A stretch of DNA of 64,000 bases from assembly GCA_963847235.1 (NCBI GenBank), contig CAWJYU010000009.1, forward strand, positions 1 through 64,000. The letters are read 5' to 3'. Origin of the DNA: JACDAN01 sp963847235 (lineage in GTDB: Bacteria > Actinomycetota > Thermoleophilia > Gaiellales > Gaiellaceae). Of this stretch, positions 1-9,031 are shown one piece after another. The notes under the pieces were generated by a model. The model saw nothing but the letters and a program-made list of their open reading frames with translations, made no database searches and was not told the origin of the DNA. Every line of letters begins with the position of its first letter. The stretch's first letter is position 1. The position numbers were made by a program, and so were the translations under genes.

Positions 1-1661
1 CGGCGCTTCAGCTTCAGCGTCGGCGTCAGCTCGTCGTCGGCCATCGTGAAGTCGCGCGGCAGGATCGAGAAGCGGCGCACCTGCTCGTACCGCGAGCGGT
101 CGGCATTGACGGCATCGACGACGCCCTGGACGAGCTCGTGCACCCGCGGCTCCTGCGAGAGCTCCGGGACGCCACCCTCCAGCCCCTCGGCGGCGGCCCA
201 CTTGCGTCCGCGTCGAGCGTGATGAGGGCGGCGACGTACGGCTTCCGGTCGCCGACGACCAGGGCCTGCGAGATGTACTTCGAGCCCTTGAGGTCGTTTT
301 CGAGGTTCTGCGGCGAGACGTTCTTCCCGCCGGCGGTGACGATGATGTCCTTCTTCCGGTCGGTGATCGTGACGTAGCCGTCGGAGTCGATCTCGGCGAT
401 GTCGCCCGTGAGCAGCCAGCCGTCCGGCGTCAGCACCTCGGCCGTCGCCTCGGGATCCTTGTAGTAGCCCTGGAAGACGGTCTCGGAGCGCACGAGGAGC
501 TCGCCGTCGTCGGCGACGCGCAGCTCGAATCCCGGGAGCGCCCGGCCCACCGTGCCGAAGCGGAAGGCGGAATGCGTGCTCGTGGTCGCAGCCGTCGTGC
601 ACTCGGTCAGCCCGTAGCCCTCGATCAGCAGGATGTCGAGCCCGTGAAAGAACTCCGCGACCTCGATCCCGAGCGGCGCACCACCCGAGATCGCGGTGAC
701 GAGCCGCCCGCCCAGACGCTCCTTGACCTTCGCGAAGACGAGCTTGTCCGCGAGCCGGTACTGGAGCGCGAGCGACCGCGGAACCGGCTCGCCGGCCCGG
801 CGGAGCGCGCTGACGCGACGGCCGACGGGAAGCGCCCAGTCGATCAGCTTCCGCTTCGCTCCCGTGGTCTCGTCGAACTTGGCGAGGACTGCGGTGTGGA
901 TCTTCTCGTAGACGCGCGGCACGCTCGGGAAGACGGTCGGTCGAACCGTGACCAGCGCTGCGGCCGCCTGGAGCGGATCGGGGAGGAAGGCGATCGTGTA
1001 GCCGACGTACGGCCCCGAGAGGTGCATCAGCCGTCCGAAGTTGTGGGCGAGCGGGAGGTAGAGCAGCATCGTGTCGTTCGGCCCGTGAAGTTCTCCAGGT
1101 CGTCGACGACGGCCACCATCGCGTAGTAGTTGCGGTTCGAGATCATGCAGCCCTTCGGCGGGCCGGTCGTGCCGGACGTGTAGATGTAGGTGAAGAGATC
1201 GTCCTCCTCCACGGCGTCGGCCGCCTCGCGGAGCGCGTCCGGGTTGGCGCTGGCGAAGGCGCGGCCCTCCTCGGCGAGCTCGTCGAGCCCGGCGAAGCCG
1301 AGGACGTGCTGCAGCCTCGGGAGCCTACCGCGCACCGTCTCGACCTTCGCCAGCTGTCCTCGTCCTCGCAGAGGATCCCGACCGCGTCGGAGTGCTCGAG
1401 GATGTAGGCGACGTCCTTCGCGGAGCTGTTCGCGTAGATCGCGGCTCCGATCGCACCCACCTGACCGAGCGCGAAGTCGAAGAGCGCCCACTCGACCCGC
1501 GTCGTCGCCAGGATCGCGAAGGCGTCGCCACGGCGGATCCCTCGCGCGAGCAGGCCGTTCGCGTACGCGTCGACCCGCTCGGCCGCTTCGGCCCACGAGA
1601 GCGGCTGCCAGTCGTCTCCCTCCTGCACGAGATACGCAGGCGTGGTCAGCTTCTTCGCCAC
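1..1661 (-). CDS. Long-chain acyl-CoA synthetase (AMP-forming), 3'-truncated by window, three frameshifts
   Basis: Member of the ANL adenylate-forming family, which activates a fatty acid with ATP and loads it on CoA. Seen: the GTG start at 1661 gives MAKKLTTPAYLVQEGDDW, then the P-loop-like YTSGTTGPPKG (about 1160-1190), GYGLTECT (about 605-630), the TGD motif (about 400) and the DRKKDIIVTAGGKN hinge (about 330-360). The frame breaks near 1345, near 1080 and near 215. In each case the expected family sequence resumes in another frame, so single-base indels are the simplest cause. The C-terminal Lys segment lies beyond base 1. The substrate cannot be told. No -10 or Shine-Dalgarno is obvious before the start. 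Confidence 0.85.
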
Positions 1662-1946
1662 TGCGTCGCGCCAAAGTCGCGCGATCGTCCGCTTGCCCCC
1701 ATCGTGCTCACCTGACTCACGATCTCGCGGCAGGAAACGGGGTCCAAGAAGGGGCTGCGCCAGGCAGTGTTTGACTCATCTGGTACGAGGGCGTAGCGTC
1801 GGCCGTTCAGCGGGTCGAGTCGGGCCCACACGCCCTCCTGAGCCAGCCCGCCATCGTACTGGCCCTGCGACGCCAAGCCCTCTTTCCTCGCTGCTGCAGT
1901 GACTCTGCTCCAACCGGAGCGGGGAATCAGGGGAAGGAGGAAGCAG

Positions 1947-2507
1947 ATGGACAGCAAGACCAAGATCAACCGGAGAACGGCGATCGGCGCGGCGCTCGTT
2001 GCTGCGTCCCCGCTGCTCCTCCCAGGCCGGGTACGGGCGCAAGGGAGGGCTGCGCCCGGCGATACCTTCGTGGTCCTGCTGAAGGGCCTGTATCAGCCCG
2101 TGGTTCACGGGCCGAACCTCGGCCTCTCCGCGGTGGACCTGAGCGATGGCTCGTACTTGAAAACGAAGATCTACCCCGTCAGCGGCACTCCAGGCAACAC
2201 AAACCCGAACAAAGCGATCGGCAACTTCTACGTGCAGTTGTTCGCCGGGGACTTGTGTGCCTACCACATCCCCGGAGGCTCGTTTGCGATGCGGTTCACA
2301 GGGAACGACTTCGTTTTCGAAGACGACGGAGCGGGCGGGCGTTTCCTGGTTGGAACCTTCGAACTGACGATCCTGGAGGGAACCGGGATCTATAAACCCT
2401 TCGCCGGCGGCCACAACCACATGGTCGACAAGCTGCACTTCCTCGCTCCTGGCGACGGTTCCGGCGGCATTGACGAGTTCTGCTTCTGCAACATCAGTCG
2501 TCCATAA
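1947..2507 (+). CDS. Tat-exported protein of unknown function
   Basis: 186 aa. The ATG at 1947 is chosen because a perfect AGGAGG stands just before it (GGAAGGAGGAAGCAG then ATG), whereas an earlier in-frame start at 1899 has none. The N-terminus NRRTAIGAALVAASPLLLPG is a twin-arginine signal peptide ending at about Ala33. The mature part is Gly-rich and beta-like, with FCFC near the C-terminus and the segment GGHNHMVDKLHF. I do not recognise the family. It is probably a secreted beta-barrel (allene-oxide-cyclase or lipocalin-like fold is a guess). It is monocistronic, followed by an intrinsic terminator. Confidence 0.75.
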   Translation: MDSKTKINRRTAIGAALVAASPLLLPGRVRAQGRAAPGDTFVVLLKGLYQPVVHGPNLGLSAVDLSDGSYLKTKIYPVSGTPGNTNPNKAIGNFYVQLFAGDLCAYHIPGGSFAMRFTGNDFVFEDDGAGGRFLVGTFELTILEGTGIYKPFAGGHNHMVDKLHFLAPGDGSGGIDEFCFCNISRP

Positions 2508-2534
2508 CAAGCAACAGTCGTGACTGAACCGAAG

Positions 2535-2560
2535 GGAAGGCCCGTTCCAGCGGGCCTTCC
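2535..2560 (+). terminator. Intrinsic terminator after the Tat-exported gene
   Basis: Perfect 10-bp stem GGAAGGCCCG / CGGGCCTTCC around a 6-nt loop (TTCCAG), 27 nt after the stop codon and followed by a short T/C tract. It could also serve the convergent minus-strand remnant. Confidence 0.75.
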
Positions 2561-2566
2561 TCCTGT

Positions 2567-2872
2567 ACGGGACGAGAACGCGCTCGTGATCGCGGTCGCC
2601 TCGAGCTGGGCGAGGTAGCGGGCCTTGCCGTGCGCCTGGTGCTCGACCAGCTTGTGGACGGTGAGCAGGTCGACGACGAGCTCGACGTCCGGCTGGTGGG
2701 CAAAGTGGATGCGCCAGCGTTCGCGGGTTTCGTCCTCGAGGTGCAGTGGACGATCGTTCCACCGCTGGCCGGCCTTGTCGCCACAAGATTCGTGCGGGTT
2801 TATTGTGTCTTCGACCACGAAGAAGTTCTTCGGGTCGAGGGGGGAGGGGGTGCCTGGTCCGAACGGCCATCT
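2567..2872 (-). pseudogene. Possible coding remnant, no family recognised
   Basis: The minus-strand frame has strong GC3 bias and reads naturally: PLDPKNFFVVEDTINPHE, later RWRIHFAHQPDVELVVDL and HKLVEHQAHGKARYLAQLE. It has no convincing start; upstream there is only a frame that opens in low-complexity G/C runs. Towards 2560 it runs through the terminator stem, so the real end has been lost or shifted. It may be a frameshifted small gene or a decayed fragment. The opposite strand over the same bases has poorer codon use. Confidence 0.35.
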
Positions 2873-2989
2873 AGCCGCGCCGGTGCCGGCGTCCTACGCT
2901 CGGGCGGGGCGTGGGAAGGGCCGCGGCCCTCGACCCACGCACCCGACGGAAGCAGAGGAACCAGCTCGGCCAAGGGGAACCTCGGCGCC

Positions 2990-3409
2990 ATGGACGTCCT
3001 CACTCTGGAGGGCGCCGGCCTCGCCATCCTCATTTCGGTCGGGTCTCTTCTTCTTGCGATCCGCGCCGATCGGCGGTCGGGACGCGCCGAACGCGCCACC
3101 ACGAGCGCCGAGTTGATCCTCGTTCCTTTCGGCGGCTCAAGCGACGGCGCCAACTTCCGCCACGAGTTCACGATCAGGAACATCGGCCAAGCCTCAGCTC
3201 ACCTAGTACAGGCATGGCTTGTCGACGAACGGGGCGAAACGGTGTCAAGCGTCGAGACCGAACCCGGCATCACGATCGCGAAGGATGAGGAGTCGAGGAT
3301 GCTCGGTGTCTCTACTGGCAAGCACGAGCTCCCGAGCCTGGTCTTCGTGCTCAGCTGGCGGGACGGCTTCGGCCCTCACGAGCAGCGCACGGACGTACAC
3401 CCGATCTAG
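2990..3409 (+). CDS. Small membrane-anchored protein with a C-terminal beta domain
   Basis: 139 aa from the ATG at 2990. An N-terminal transmembrane segment (about residues 8-24, LAILISVGSLLLAIRA) is followed by a basic stop-transfer stretch and a soluble domain with FTIRNIGQASAHLVQAWL, typical of an Ig-like or CARDB-like strand pattern. The frame stays open upstream to 2630, but codon use there is poor, so the inner ATG is preferred. Function unknown; perhaps a surface-anchored accessory protein. Confidence 0.55.
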   Translation: MDVLTLEGAGLAILISVGSLLLAIRADRRSGRAERATTSAELILVPFGGSSDGANFRHEFTIRNIGQASAHLVQAWLVDERGETVSSVETEPGITIAKDEESRMLGVSTGKHELPSLVFVLSWRDGFGPHEQRTDVHPI

Positions 3410-3500
3410 CGCGTTGCCTCATAAGGCGAGATCCTGAGACAGCACCGGGACAGCACGGGGTGCTCATTTCCGTCCCCGGCGTCACACCTGTCCCGCGCAA

Positions 3501-3519
3501 CCATGCGGTTTCCGCATGG
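3501..3519. terminator. Perfect 8-bp hairpin downstream of tRNA-Arg
   Basis: CCATGCGG-TTT-CCGCATGG, a strong stem with a 3-nt loop, 16 nt past the 3' end of the minus-strand tRNA. It has no U-tract. It may act as a terminator or processing signal for the tRNA. A similar 3-nt-loop hairpin is seen at 42746-42760. Confidence 0.4.
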
Positions 3520-3534
3520 CGGCCTGGTCCGGAA

Positions 3535-3607
3535 TGGGCCAGGCAGGAATCGAACCTGCGACCTCGCGCTCCGGAGGCGCGCGCTCTATCCCCTGAGCTA
3601 CTGGCCC
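3535..3607 (-). tRNA. tRNA-Arg (anticodon CCG)
   Basis: 73 nt. Acceptor GGGCCAG/CTGGCCC; D-arm GCTC...GAGC; anticodon stem CGCGC/GCGCG with loop CTCCGGA (anticodon CCG); T-arm CAGG TTCGATT CCTG; discriminator A. CCA is not encoded. Cloverleaf closed by eye. Confidence 0.95.
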
Positions 3608-3644
3608 GGAGGGGCCAGTGTAGCCGTGGGTAGGTTCCGTTCCC

Positions 3645-4913
3645 GTGGAGTTCCTGCGCGCGTACCTGCGGACGCTGAACCCCCCGCTCCCGAGCTCCGT
3701 GCGGACGCTGCAGGCCGGCGCGCTGATCAATGCGCTGGGAAACGGGCTCGCGTACCCGTTCCTCTTCATCTACCTCCACAACGTCCGCGACATCGACCTC
3801 GCCACGGCGGGACTGATCGTCGGGACGAACGCGGCCGCCGGGCTCGTCGCCGGCCCGATCATCGGCTCGCTCATCGACAAGGTCGGCGGCCGGATCACGC
3901 TCGCGTTCTCGCTCTGGCTGATGGCGGTCGGCTTCGGCGCCTACGCCTTCGTCGAGCATCCGTGGCAGGGGTTCCTCGCGAGCGCGATCGCCGGGATCGG
4001 GAACGGCGGCTTCTGGCCCAGCCAGTCGTCCCTGATCGCCGGCCTCACTCCGCAGGCGCAGCGCCACCAGGCGTTCGCGATGCAGCGCGTGATGATGAAT
4101 CTCGGGATCGGCCTCGGCGGGCTCGTCGGCGGCCTGATCGCCACGACCGCGAACCCGACCTCGTTCCAGGTCCTCTTCCTGGGCGATGCCGCGACGTTTC
4201 TCGTCTACTCGGCCTTCCTGCTCCGCGTGCCGGCGCCGGCGAGGACGCCCCGGCCGGAGGGCCGCGAGCGCGGCGGCTACGGCGAGGTCGTCCGAAACAA
4301 GGTGTTCATGGCCGTCGTCGCGCTGAACTTCGTCTTCATCGGAGCCGGCATGGCGCAGCTCGAGACGCTTCCGGTCTACGCCAAGAACGAGGCCGGAGTC
4401 ACCGAGCGCGGCATCGGCGTCCTCTTCTTCCTGAACACGCTCGTGATCGTCCTCGCCCAGCTGCCGATGGCGAGGCTCCTCGAGGGACACCGGCGGATGC
4501 GGACGCTCGGCGCGCTCGGCGTGGTCTGGGCCGTCGGGCTGCTGATCGTGCCGATCGCCGGGATCGCCGAGGATGTCTGGGTCGCGTGGGGCTTCCTCGC
4601 CCTCACCTTCGCGATCATCGCCGTCGGTGAGTGCCTCCACGGAACCGTCCAGGCTCCGCTCGTCGCCGACCTCGCAGACCACAGCCTGATCGGCCGGTAC
4701 ATGGCGGCGTCCGCGTTCTCCTGGGGCGTCGGATTCGCCGTCGGGCCGGCGATCGGCGGGGTCGTGCTCGGCCAGTCGCCGCACCTGCTCTGGCCGGCGG
4801 CGGCCGCCGTCTGTCTCGCCGCAGGAGCCGCCGCCCTCGCGCTGGAGCGCTCGATCCCGGCCGGCGCCCGCACGACCCCGAAGCGCGCGCAGCCCGCGCT
4901 GGCCGAGTCCTAG
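3645..4913 (+). CDS. MFS transporter (drug/metabolite efflux type)
   Basis: 422 aa, GTG start with a TAGGTT hexamer 8 nt upstream and no Shine-Dalgarno, so probably leaderless. About twelve hydrophobic helices are visible. The loop 2-3 signature GSLIDKVGGRITL (about residue 88) is the classic MFS GxxxDRxGRR motif. The first half also carries GGFWPSQSSLIAG. The cytoplasmic centre (RTPRPEGRERGG) separates the two six-helix halves. It is an inner-membrane secondary transporter, probably an H+ antiporter of the DHA kind. The substrate cannot be inferred. The next gene starts 3 nt after its stop, suggesting one transcript. Confidence 0.85.
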   Translation: MEFLRAYLRTLNPPLPSSVRTLQAGALINALGNGLAYPFLFIYLHNVRDIDLATAGLIVGTNAAAGLVAGPIIGSLIDKVGGRITLAFSLWLMAVGFGAYAFVEHPWQGFLASAIAGIGNGGFWPSQSSLIAGLTPQAQRHQAFAMQRVMMNLGIGLGGLVGGLIATTANPTSFQVLFLGDAATFLVYSAFLLRVPAPARTPRPEGRERGGYGEVVRNKVFMAVVALNFVFIGAGMAQLETLPVYAKNEAGVTERGIGVLFFLNTLVIVLAQLPMARLLEGHRRMRTLGALGVVWAVGLLIVPIAGIAEDVWVAWGFLALTFAIIAVGECLHGTVQAPLVADLADHSLIGRYMAASAFSWGVGFAVGPAIGGVVLGQSPHLLWPAAAAVCLAAGAAALALERSIPAGARTTPKRAQPALAES

Positions 4914-4916
4914 CGC

Positions 4917-5857
4917 ATGACGAGCGAGGAGTCGGTGATCGACTGGCTGCTCGCCGGCGACCCAGCGGTCCGCTGGCAGGTCATGCGCGACCTCCTCGAC
5001 GAGCCGGCCGAGACCTGGGAGCGTGAGCGACGCCGGGCGGTCGAGAGCGGCTGGATCGCCGAGCTCCTCGCGGCACCAGGGATCCGGACGGCGAGTGGCC
5101 GAAGGGACGCTGGACCGCCTCCACGTGGACGCTCCTACTGCTCGTTGCATGCGGGGTCCCCGAAGGCCACCCGGCCGCAGGGGCGCCGCTCGAGCGCCTG
5201 CTCGGTCGCTTCATGCCTCCGGGAGAGGCGGTCGACGGTGCGTTCCTGTTGAAGCGCGTGGATCTCTGTCACCTCGGGTTCTGGCTGGGCCTCGGCGCGC
5301 ACTTCATGGGAGAGGATCCGCGGCTTCCTCCCCTCGGCGAGGCCGTGCTGAGTGCCCAGCTCGACGACGGCGGATGGAACTGCCACGTACGGAACCGTCC
5401 GGCCACGCGTCACAGCTCCTTCCACACGACCTTCAACGTGCTCGAGAACCTTCGGATCGCAGCCGAGGGAGGGATCGTTCCGGAGCGTGCGTTCCGCGCG
5501 GCCGAGGCGCGGGCGGTCGAGTTCATGCTTTCCCATCGCTTGTACCGCTCGGACCGCACGGGCGAGGTCATCTCGGAGCGGTTCATGCACCTCACCTACC
5601 CGTGGCACTGGCACTACACCGTCCTGCGCGGTCTCGACTACATGCGCCTGACGCCTGCCATCTCCGACGAACGAATGACCGACCCGATTGACCTGCTGCG
5701 CGACAAGCGCAAGCCGAATGGGCGGTGGCCGCTGCAAAAGCGGATCCCCGGAACGCTGCTCGTCGAGATGGAGAAGCCCGGCAAGGACAGTCGCTGGAAC
5801 ACACTGCGGGCGCTCCGCGTCCTCCGGCTCCGCGACGGGCCTCGACCCGGGGGCTAG
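4917..5857 (+). CDS. Prenyltransferase/squalene-cyclase-fold protein, one frameshift
   Basis: About 313 aa. The start MTSEESVIDWLLAGDPAVRW is in one frame. Near 5085 the frame slips and DPDGEWPKGRWTASTWTLLLL continues in the frame that runs to 5857. Repeats of the QW-like type are visible: DGEWPKGRW, LDDGGWNCHV, PNGRWPLQKR. These are the hallmark of alpha/alpha barrel cyclase folds. A DxDD motif is not seen, so true terpene cyclase activity is doubtful; related stand-alone proteins are of unknown role. It sits 3 nt after the MFS gene. The frameshift is most likely a sequencing indel. Confidence 0.7.
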
Positions 5858-5874
5858 GAAAGCGGCCACGCGGC

Positions 5875-5890
5875 TAGAATCGAGGCAATG
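5875..5890 (+). promoter_or_regulatory. TAGAAT -10 element 7 nt before an ATG (5888)
   Basis: TAGAAT at 5875-5880, then 7 nt, then ATG at 5888: the same geometry as leaderless genes elsewhere in this window. That ATG is not in the corA frame. Either corA begins here and an indel follows, or a 36-codon upstream ORF is made. Confidence 0.45.
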
Positions 5891-5915
5891 CGCCTCGAGG
5901 ATCCGCTCAGTACCG

Positions 5916-6902
5916 ATGCCCAGCCTGCCCCGCATCCGGGCTCGCTCGCGCGACATCGCTCGCGAGGTTTCGGCACCTCCGGCGCGCCAGCCTGCTGAGC
6001 TCTCCGCTCACGGCCTGACCTGGATCCACCTCGACTCTCCGACGACGGAGGAGGCCATGGCGCTCGCCGAGCACTTCGGCTGGCACCCGCTGGACATCGA
6101 GGACGTCGTCTCCAAGCGCCAGCGCCCGAAGGTGGACGAGTACGACGACTACCGCTTCGTCGTCCTCCACTTCCCGGTCTACGACAAGGCGGCGAAGCGG
6201 CTGAACGCCGGCGAGCTGGACGTCTTCCTCGGCCCCGACTACCTGGTCACGCTCCCCACCGTCGAGCTCCTGCCGGTTACGCGGCTCTTCCAGCGCGTCA
6301 GTGACGACGCGGAGCTGCGGGACAGCCTCTTCGCCAAGGGCTCCGGCTACCTGCTGTACCACGTCCTCGACGACCTCTTCGACTACTGCTTCCCGATCCT
6401 GGACAAGATCGGGCACAAGCTCGACTCGATCGAGGACGACATCGAGGAGGAGCGCTCGTCGCACGAGATCGTTCGCGACATCTCCCGCGCCAAGCAGGAG
6501 ATCATCAGCTACCGGAAGATCATCAAGCCGCAGCGCCCGACGCTGCGCCTGCTCGAGCGGCACGTCGAGCGGTTCCTCCCGGAAGACCTCGAGCTCTACT
6601 TCGACGACCTCGTCGACGCCTCCGAGCGGATCTGGGACATCCTCGACAACTACAAGGAGGTCGTCGAGGCGCTGGAGGCGACGAACGAGTCGGCGATCTC
6701 GCACCGCCAGAACGACGTCCTCCGCGTGCTCACGGTCTTCAGCGCCGTCCTCCTGCCGCTGACGCTCCTCGCGAGCATCTTCGGGATGAACGTGGACTTC
6801 CCGGGCTCGGGCAGCGCGGGCGCGTTCTGGGTGATCGTCGCCGCGATGGTCGCCGTGTTTGCGGGCCTGGTCGGCTTCTTCCGCTGGAAGCGTTGGATTT
6901 GA
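5916..6902 (+). CDS. corA: CorA-family magnesium/divalent metal transporter
   Basis: 328 aa from the ATG at 5916 (the true N-terminus may begin at 5888 in another frame). It has a long acidic cytoplasmic funnel domain, with helices such as LDSIEDDIEEER and EIISYRKIIKPQRP, followed by two C-terminal transmembrane helices. The signature FGMNVDFPG (GMN motif, near residue 289) ends TM1 and forms the selectivity filter in the CorA pentamer. The C-terminus is basic (FFRWKRWI). Family knowledge: Mg2+ uptake, sometimes Co2+/Ni2+. Its stop overlaps the TTG start of the HIT gene by 10 nt, so the two are probably translated together. Confidence 0.93.
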   Translation: MPSLPRIRARSRDIAREVSAPPARQPAELSAHGLTWIHLDSPTTEEAMALAEHFGWHPLDIEDVVSKRQRPKVDEYDDYRFVVLHFPVYDKAAKRLNAGELDVFLGPDYLVTLPTVELLPVTRLFQRVSDDAELRDSLFAKGSGYLLYHVLDDLFDYCFPILDKIGHKLDSIEDDIEEERSSHEIVRDISRAKQEIISYRKIIKPQRPTLRLLERHVERFLPEDLELYFDDLVDASERIWDILDNYKEVVEALEATNESAISHRQNDVLRVLTVFSAVLLPLTLLASIFGMNVDFPGSGSAGAFWVIVAAMVAVFAGLVGFFRWKRWI

Positions 6903-7384
6903 CCAGGCAGCTCTGGGCGCCATGGCGGCTCGAGTACATCGCGAGCGCCGACGAGCAGGACGGATGCGTCTTCTGCAACGCCGTCGAATCAAACGATGAC
7001 GAGGCGGCGCTCGTCGTGCACCGGGGCCGCAAGGTGACCGTGATCCTCAACAAGTACCCGTACGCGTCCGGCCACTTCATGGTCGCGCCGAACCGCCACG
7101 TCGGCGAGTTCGGCGAGCTGGCGGACGAAGAAGCGCTCGAGATCCACCGGTTGGCGCAGAGTGGGATCGGCGCGCTTGCGCAGGTCTACGAGCCGCAGGG
7201 GTACAACCTCGGCTGGAACCTCGGCCGGATCGCCGGCGCGGGGGTGGTCGACCACGTCCACCTCCACGTCGTGCCACGCTGGGCCGGCGACACGAACTTC
7301 ATGCCGGTGCTGGCCGATGTGAAGGTGATCCCGGAGCACCTGCTCGAGACGCGAAGACGGCTCGCGGAGGCCTGGCCCTCTTAA
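6893..7384 (+). CDS. HIT-family nucleotide hydrolase/AP4A phosphorylase-like
   Basis: 163 aa, TTG start inside the end of corA. Histidine triad HVHLHVVPRW near residue 122. N-terminal LWAPWRLEYI plus CVFC resembles the mycobacterial AP4A phosphorylase group (Rv2613c type), where the Cys pair may bind zinc. Likely cleaves dinucleoside polyphosphates or nucleoside phosphoramidates in the cytoplasm. The full family length is present. Overlap with corA suggests a shared mRNA. Confidence 0.9.
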   Translation: MDLTRQLWAPWRLEYIASADEQDGCVFCNAVESNDDEAALVVHRGRKVTVILNKYPYASGHFMVAPNRHVGEFGELADEEALEIHRLAQSGIGALAQVYEPQGYNLGWNLGRIAGAGVVDHVHLHVVPRWAGDTNFMPVLADVKVIPEHLLETRRRLAEAWPS

Positions 7385-7460
7385 GGCGGCCGGATCGGCT
7401 GGGGCTCCGACCCCGCCTCCAGCCACTAACGTCCTTCCCGACACCATCCGGGAGGGAGCC

Positions 7461-8381
7461 ATGCGCCTCGAAGGCGTCCACCACATCACGGCGATCACCG
7501 CCGACGCGCCGGGCAACGTCGACTTCTACGGCCGGGTTCTCGGGCTGCGTCTCGTCAAGAAGACGGTGAACCAGGACGACCCGACCGTCTACCACCTGTT
7601 CTATGCCGACGAGCTGGGCAGCCCCGGCGCCGACATCACCTTCTTCGAGTACCCGGGCGCCCGGAGGGGCCGTGCCGGAGCCGGGATGGTGCACCGCGTG
7701 ATCTGGCGGGTTGCCGACGAGGGGGCGATCGGCTTCTGGGAGGAGCGGCTGCGCGAGCAGGGCGTCGAGACCGAGCGCTCCTCTCGCCGGCTGCGCTTCG
7801 CCGATCCGGAGGGGCTGGGGCTCGAGCTGGCCGTCGTCGAGACGCGCGACGAGCCGCTGGTCTCGCATCACCCCGACGTCCCGGACGAGGTCGCGCTGCA
7901 GGGTTTCGACGGGGTCCGCGCGTACGCGGCCGATCCGGCGGCGAGCCATGACTTCCTGACCGCCTCGATGGAGTTCCAGCCAATCGACGAGACGAGCTAC
8001 GACGTACGGGGCGAATCCCGCGGCTCGTCCTACGCCTACGACCGGACCGAGGAGCCGGGGATTCCCGGCGCCGGGACGGTTCACCATGTCGCCTGGTCCT
8101 CCCCGGTGGCCGACCACGAGGCCTGGCGGGACCGGGTGATGGCCGGAGGAGCCATGCCCACACCGGTCATCGACCGCTTCTACTTCAAGTCGATCTACTT
8201 CCGGGAGCCGAGCGGCGTGCTGTTCGAGATCGCGACCCTCGGGCCGGGCTTCACGTCGGACGAGCCGCTGGAGTCGCTCGGCGAGCGCCTCTCACTGCCG
8301 CCGAGCTTCGAGCAGTACCGGGAGCAGGTCGAGCGGACGCTGACGCCGCTGCCCGACCCGCGCAAGGCGCCCGTCTCGTGA
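7461..8381 (+). CDS. VOC-superfamily ring-cleaving dioxygenase (MhqO-like)
   Basis: 306 aa with two glyoxalase-fold halves: HHITAITADAPGNVDFYGRVLGLR at the start (His near residue 7) and TVHHVAWSSPVADHEAW at about residue 212. A metal-binding Glu is likely in GVLFEIAT near the C-terminus. Matches the MhqO/MhqA group, Fe(II) extradiol dioxygenases acting on hydroquinone-like compounds. The Shine-Dalgarno GGGAGGGAGCC precedes the ATG. The stop overlaps the GTG of the esterase (GTGA), a pair that mirrors mhqO-mhqD of Bacillus. The role is therefore inferred as quinone or aromatic detoxification. Confidence 0.85.
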   Translation: MRLEGVHHITAITADAPGNVDFYGRVLGLRLVKKTVNQDDPTVYHLFYADELGSPGADITFFEYPGARRGRAGAGMVHRVIWRVADEGAIGFWEERLREQGVETERSSRRLRFADPEGLGLELAVVETRDEPLVSHHPDVPDEVALQGFDGVRAYAADPAASHDFLTASMEFQPIDETSYDVRGESRGSSYAYDRTEEPGIPGAGTVHHVAWSSPVADHEAWRDRVMAGGAMPTPVIDRFYFKSIYFREPSGVLFEIATLGPGFTSDEPLESLGERLSLPPSFEQYREQVERTLTPLPDPRKAPVS

Positions 8382-9031
8382 GCCTCGAGCACCTCGTCCG
8401 GCCGGCCGCCGGCGATCCGGAGGGAGCGCTCGTGCTCTTCCACGGGCGCGGGACGAGCGAGCACGACCTGTACCCGCTGCTCGACGCGCTCGATCCCCAG
8501 CGACGGCTGCTCGGCCTGACCCCACGCGGGCCGCTCGTCCTTCCGCCCGGCGGCGCGCACTGGTACGTCGTCCGTGAGATCGGCTTCCCCGACCAGGAGA
8601 CGTTCACGAAGTCGTACGAGCTTGCGTCGGCGTGGCTCGACGAGCTCGAGGTCCCGATCGAGCGGACGGTCGTCGGGGGCTTCTCGCAGGGCGCGGTGAT
8701 GAGCTGGGCGCTCGGGCTGGGCCGCGGCCGTCCTCGACCTGCGGGGATCATCGCGCTCTCCGGCTTCGTCCCGACCGTCGACGGCTTCGAGCTCGACCTG
8801 TCGCCGCCGCTGCCGCCGGCCGCCATCGGCCACGGCACCTACGACCCGGTGATCTCGGTCGAGTTCGGCCGGCAGGCGAAGGAGTTGCTCGAGGGCGCCG
8901 GCGCCGAGGTGCTCTACCGGGAGTCGCCGATGCCTCACGCCGTCGACCCCTCGTTCGTCGCAGAGCTTCAGCCGTGGGTCTCAGACGTCGTCGAGCGCGC
9001 GGGCTCGTCGGCGGTCGGCTCCCAGAGCTGA
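8378..9031 (+). CDS. Alpha/beta-hydrolase, phospholipase/carboxylesterase family (MhqD-like)
   Basis: 217 aa, GTG start overlapping the previous stop by 4 nt. The nucleophile elbow GGFSQGAVMS (Ser near residue 103), Asp in GTYDPVIS (near residue 152) and His in MPHAVD (near residue 188) form the expected triad. LFHGRGTSEHDL holds the oxyanion region. Family members hydrolyse small carboxylic esters. Translational coupling to the dioxygenase suggests it acts on the ring-cleavage product. The 3' end overlaps the convergent VOC gene by 64 nt. Confidence 0.88.
   Translation: MSLEHLVRPAAGDPEGALVLFHGRGTSEHDLYPLLDALDPQRRLLGLTPRGPLVLPPGGAHWYVVREIGFPDQETFTKSYELASAWLDELEVPIERTVVGGFSQGAVMSWALGLGRGRPRPAGIIALSGFVPTVDGFELDLSPPLPPAAIGHGTYDPVISVEFGRQAKELLEGAGAEVLYRESPMPHAVDPSFVAELQPWVSDVVERAGSSAVGSQS

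Noticed and set aside
1..1661. True pseudogene status for the acyl-CoA ligase
   Set aside because: All conserved motifs survive and only single-base slips break the frame, the same pattern as in essential genes here.
3351..5150. Very long minus-strand frame opposite the MFS and tRNA-Arg genes
   Set aside because: Arg/Asp/Glu-rich shadow caused by high GC3 on the coding strand; it also crosses a tRNA.
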